Position numbers and translations under genes: made by a program. From NCBI GenBank assembly GCA_023238725.1, contig CM041536.1:62001-126000 (forward strand): a stretch of 64,000 bases of DNA, written 5' to 3'. The first letter of the stretch is position 1. Every line of letters begins with the position of its first letter. Shown here one piece after another: positions 53,734 through 56,700 of the stretch. Under the pieces are notes generated by a model. It was not told where the DNA came from, searched no databases, and saw only the letters and a list, made by a program, of their open reading frames with translations. Source of the stretch: Scortum barcoo (Eukaryota; Chordata; Actinopteri; Centrarchiformes; Terapontidae).

Positions 53734-56700
53734 AACCCTATACAATCAATCCCAGTGATGATGTCTGTGCTGAATACTTTTGGCAAAATATCAGGATACA
53801 AACTTAATATATCCAAAAGTATTATGTTTCCAATTAATGAATTGGCTCAGCGTCAGGGATGGGAGTGGCTACCTTTCAAAATGGTATCTCAATTCAGATA
53901 TTTAGGGATCAATGTTACAAATACATATGGCAACCTTTTTAACGAAAATTTTGAAAAATTATTGGAGAAAACTATACAGGATTTACAAAAATGGTCTTAT
54001 ATTCCACTGTCATTAGCAGGTCGTATTAATATAATTAAAATGACGGTTTTGCCAAAATTTATTTTCCTGTTCCAATGTATCCCTTTTTTTAATTAAGAAT
54101 AATTTTTTCCATTCTATTGATAGTATTGTTTCCAATTTTATTTGGAATAATAAATTACCAAGGTAAAAGAAAGTGTTTTTACAGAAACCAAAAGCAGCTG
54201 GTGGGATGGGGCTCCCAGACTTTAAACAGTACTATTGGGCTTGTAACATAAAGTTTTTATTATATTGGTGGCAACGTCAGACCCCAGATTGGCTGGAAAT
54301 GGAGAGAGCAGCGTGTTTCCCCTCATCTCCGCCAGCGCTACTACCATCCTCTTTGTCAGGGTGTAATATTAGATTTTTAAAAAACCTGGTAATATTACAT
54401 ACTTTAAAGATTTGGTTTCGGATACGAAAAAACTTTGGTTGGCAGGCCAGCTCCTTGTTAAGTCAAAAATCACTGTTTTATACCTTTTTTCAATAATAAT
54501 GTGTTTGATGACTGGGCTGTTAAAGGAATACATAATTTTACTGACTTCTTCATTAATAACGTTTTTGTGTCTTTTGAACAGCTACAAGAGAAATATAAAA
54601 TACCAAAAACACATTTCTTCAAATATTTGCAGGTGAGGACCTATGTGTAGGAAAAACAAGTTCCATCTTTTCCAAATAGTCCCCGTCAATCAGCTATGGG
54701 AAATATACTTGTACTGGATCCAAATATAAAGGGGGCTATCTCTAAATTATACACAATTTTGTCTGATTTGAACAATACAACAACTAAGGAGCATTTAAGG
54801 CTGGCTTGGAGAGATGATCTAGGAGTAGAAATAACAGAGGACCAATGGGAGACAGCTTTGCAGCAGACCCACAAAACCTCAGTATGTGCCAGACATGGCC
54901 TTCTGCAGTTTAAAGTATTACATCGATTACATTGGTCTAAGCAGAAATTACACAAAATATATCCCTGAACTAGACCCGGCGTGATGACCAATGCGGACAA
55001 GTACCTGCATCATTGGGTCATATGTTTTGGAAGTGCCCTAGATTATCAAGTTTTTGGAGTAATATTTCTAATATTCTGACCAAAGTTTTTTAAAGACCGA
55101 TACAACTGGAACTGCAGACTGCCGTTTTGGGTATCATAGGCTCTGCTACGATAGGGCACACAGCAGGGAAATCCTTTATACTGTTTGTCTGTCTCCTAGC
55201 CCGCAGACTGATCCTGCTCAACTGGAAGCAGAAGACAGCACCTTCTCACTCACATCTCATCAATGATATTTTGAAACATCTACAGCTTGAAAAAATCAGG
55301 TTCACACTAAAAGGCCAGGAACATAAATTTAATGAAATTTGGTATCCCTTTACAGATTTGATTAAAACGTGATCTAACCCCCCCTTTTTTTAAATTTATT
55401 TTTATTTTATTTATTTATTATTTATTTCTTATATTTTATTTATTTATTTATTTATTTATTTTAGGCATGATTGTATGTGTATACAAGCATTGTCTACGTA
55501 TGGATGGCTATATTTTGATATGAAACTGCATACAACATGTCATATTACACAAACACTCTGAATACTTGAAAATCCTTGATTTTGTATTTTTTACTATATA
55601 ATTTTAGACTTTTGTCTGACTAATGTTTTCAATTGAGTGGAATGTATCTGTTTTGTTTTGTTTCATTTGTACTATGAAAAGTTCTATAAATAAAGTGGAA
55701 AAAAAATAAATAAATAAAGTTTTATTTTATCGTATCTTAATGAGAGCAGTGACACCAGAGCAGTGATCAGTCTGAACTGAAGCTCCAGGAGGTCAACAGA
55801 TGTTTGACTCAACTTTCAGAATTTAAACCTGATGATTTAAATATTTACAGAAACAGCTTCACACTGAGCATGCTCAGTTCGCTCTCTCACTCTCTTCACC
55901 TTTGAAGTTTTCTCCACAGAAACATCTGGACAAACATTTGCCTGCTGTCAGCACTCAGCGTTTCCTTATAGGGAGGCGATTTTACACAGGAAACACTGCA
56001 GACACACACACACAACCTCCTGCAGTCTCTGTTCTGCTTCATTCTGACTGGACATTCAGTGTGTCCCTGTTATTCAGTCACTTCTTAAAATATCTTAAGT
56101 TCAGGTTAGTTGACCTTTGACCTGAGCTGCTCTGACCTTTGAAGTTTCAGCCAATCACAGCTGACAAATGGATGAAAAACAAAAACTGATTTATGAGAAC
56201 TGACTGACCTCAGATCAGAGCAAAATTAGTTAAAAAGCGAGTCCACAGATACAGGCAGCTCATTGGTCGAAGTCAGGCATATTTATGAAGCAGAATACGT
56301 TTTTTTCACACTAAAATACCTAACCCTAACAGTGATATCTCTTTAATATGAGCTGAACTTTGCCTGTGTAATAAGTTTCCAAGCACATTATTTTTCTTTC
56401 TCACTGTAAATTACTTTGTTTATAAATTTGTAATGTAATGTAAATTCAGTAACTGAAATATCACTTTCACTTATTTCACTTATTCCTATAGCTCAGTGAG
56501 GTTAATGTAGTATCAGGACATTCACTTAATTTTATGTTATATTTAAAAAGAAAGGATTTTAAAAAGATTACTTCCTGACCCGTATTTACTGTTATTCAGG
56601 TGTTATTTACCTGCAGGTGGCTGACGATGCAGAACGGTTCAGGTTGATTCAGTCCACAGGTGGAGGTGGAAGACAGTTGATGGGCTCGACCAATCAGAAG

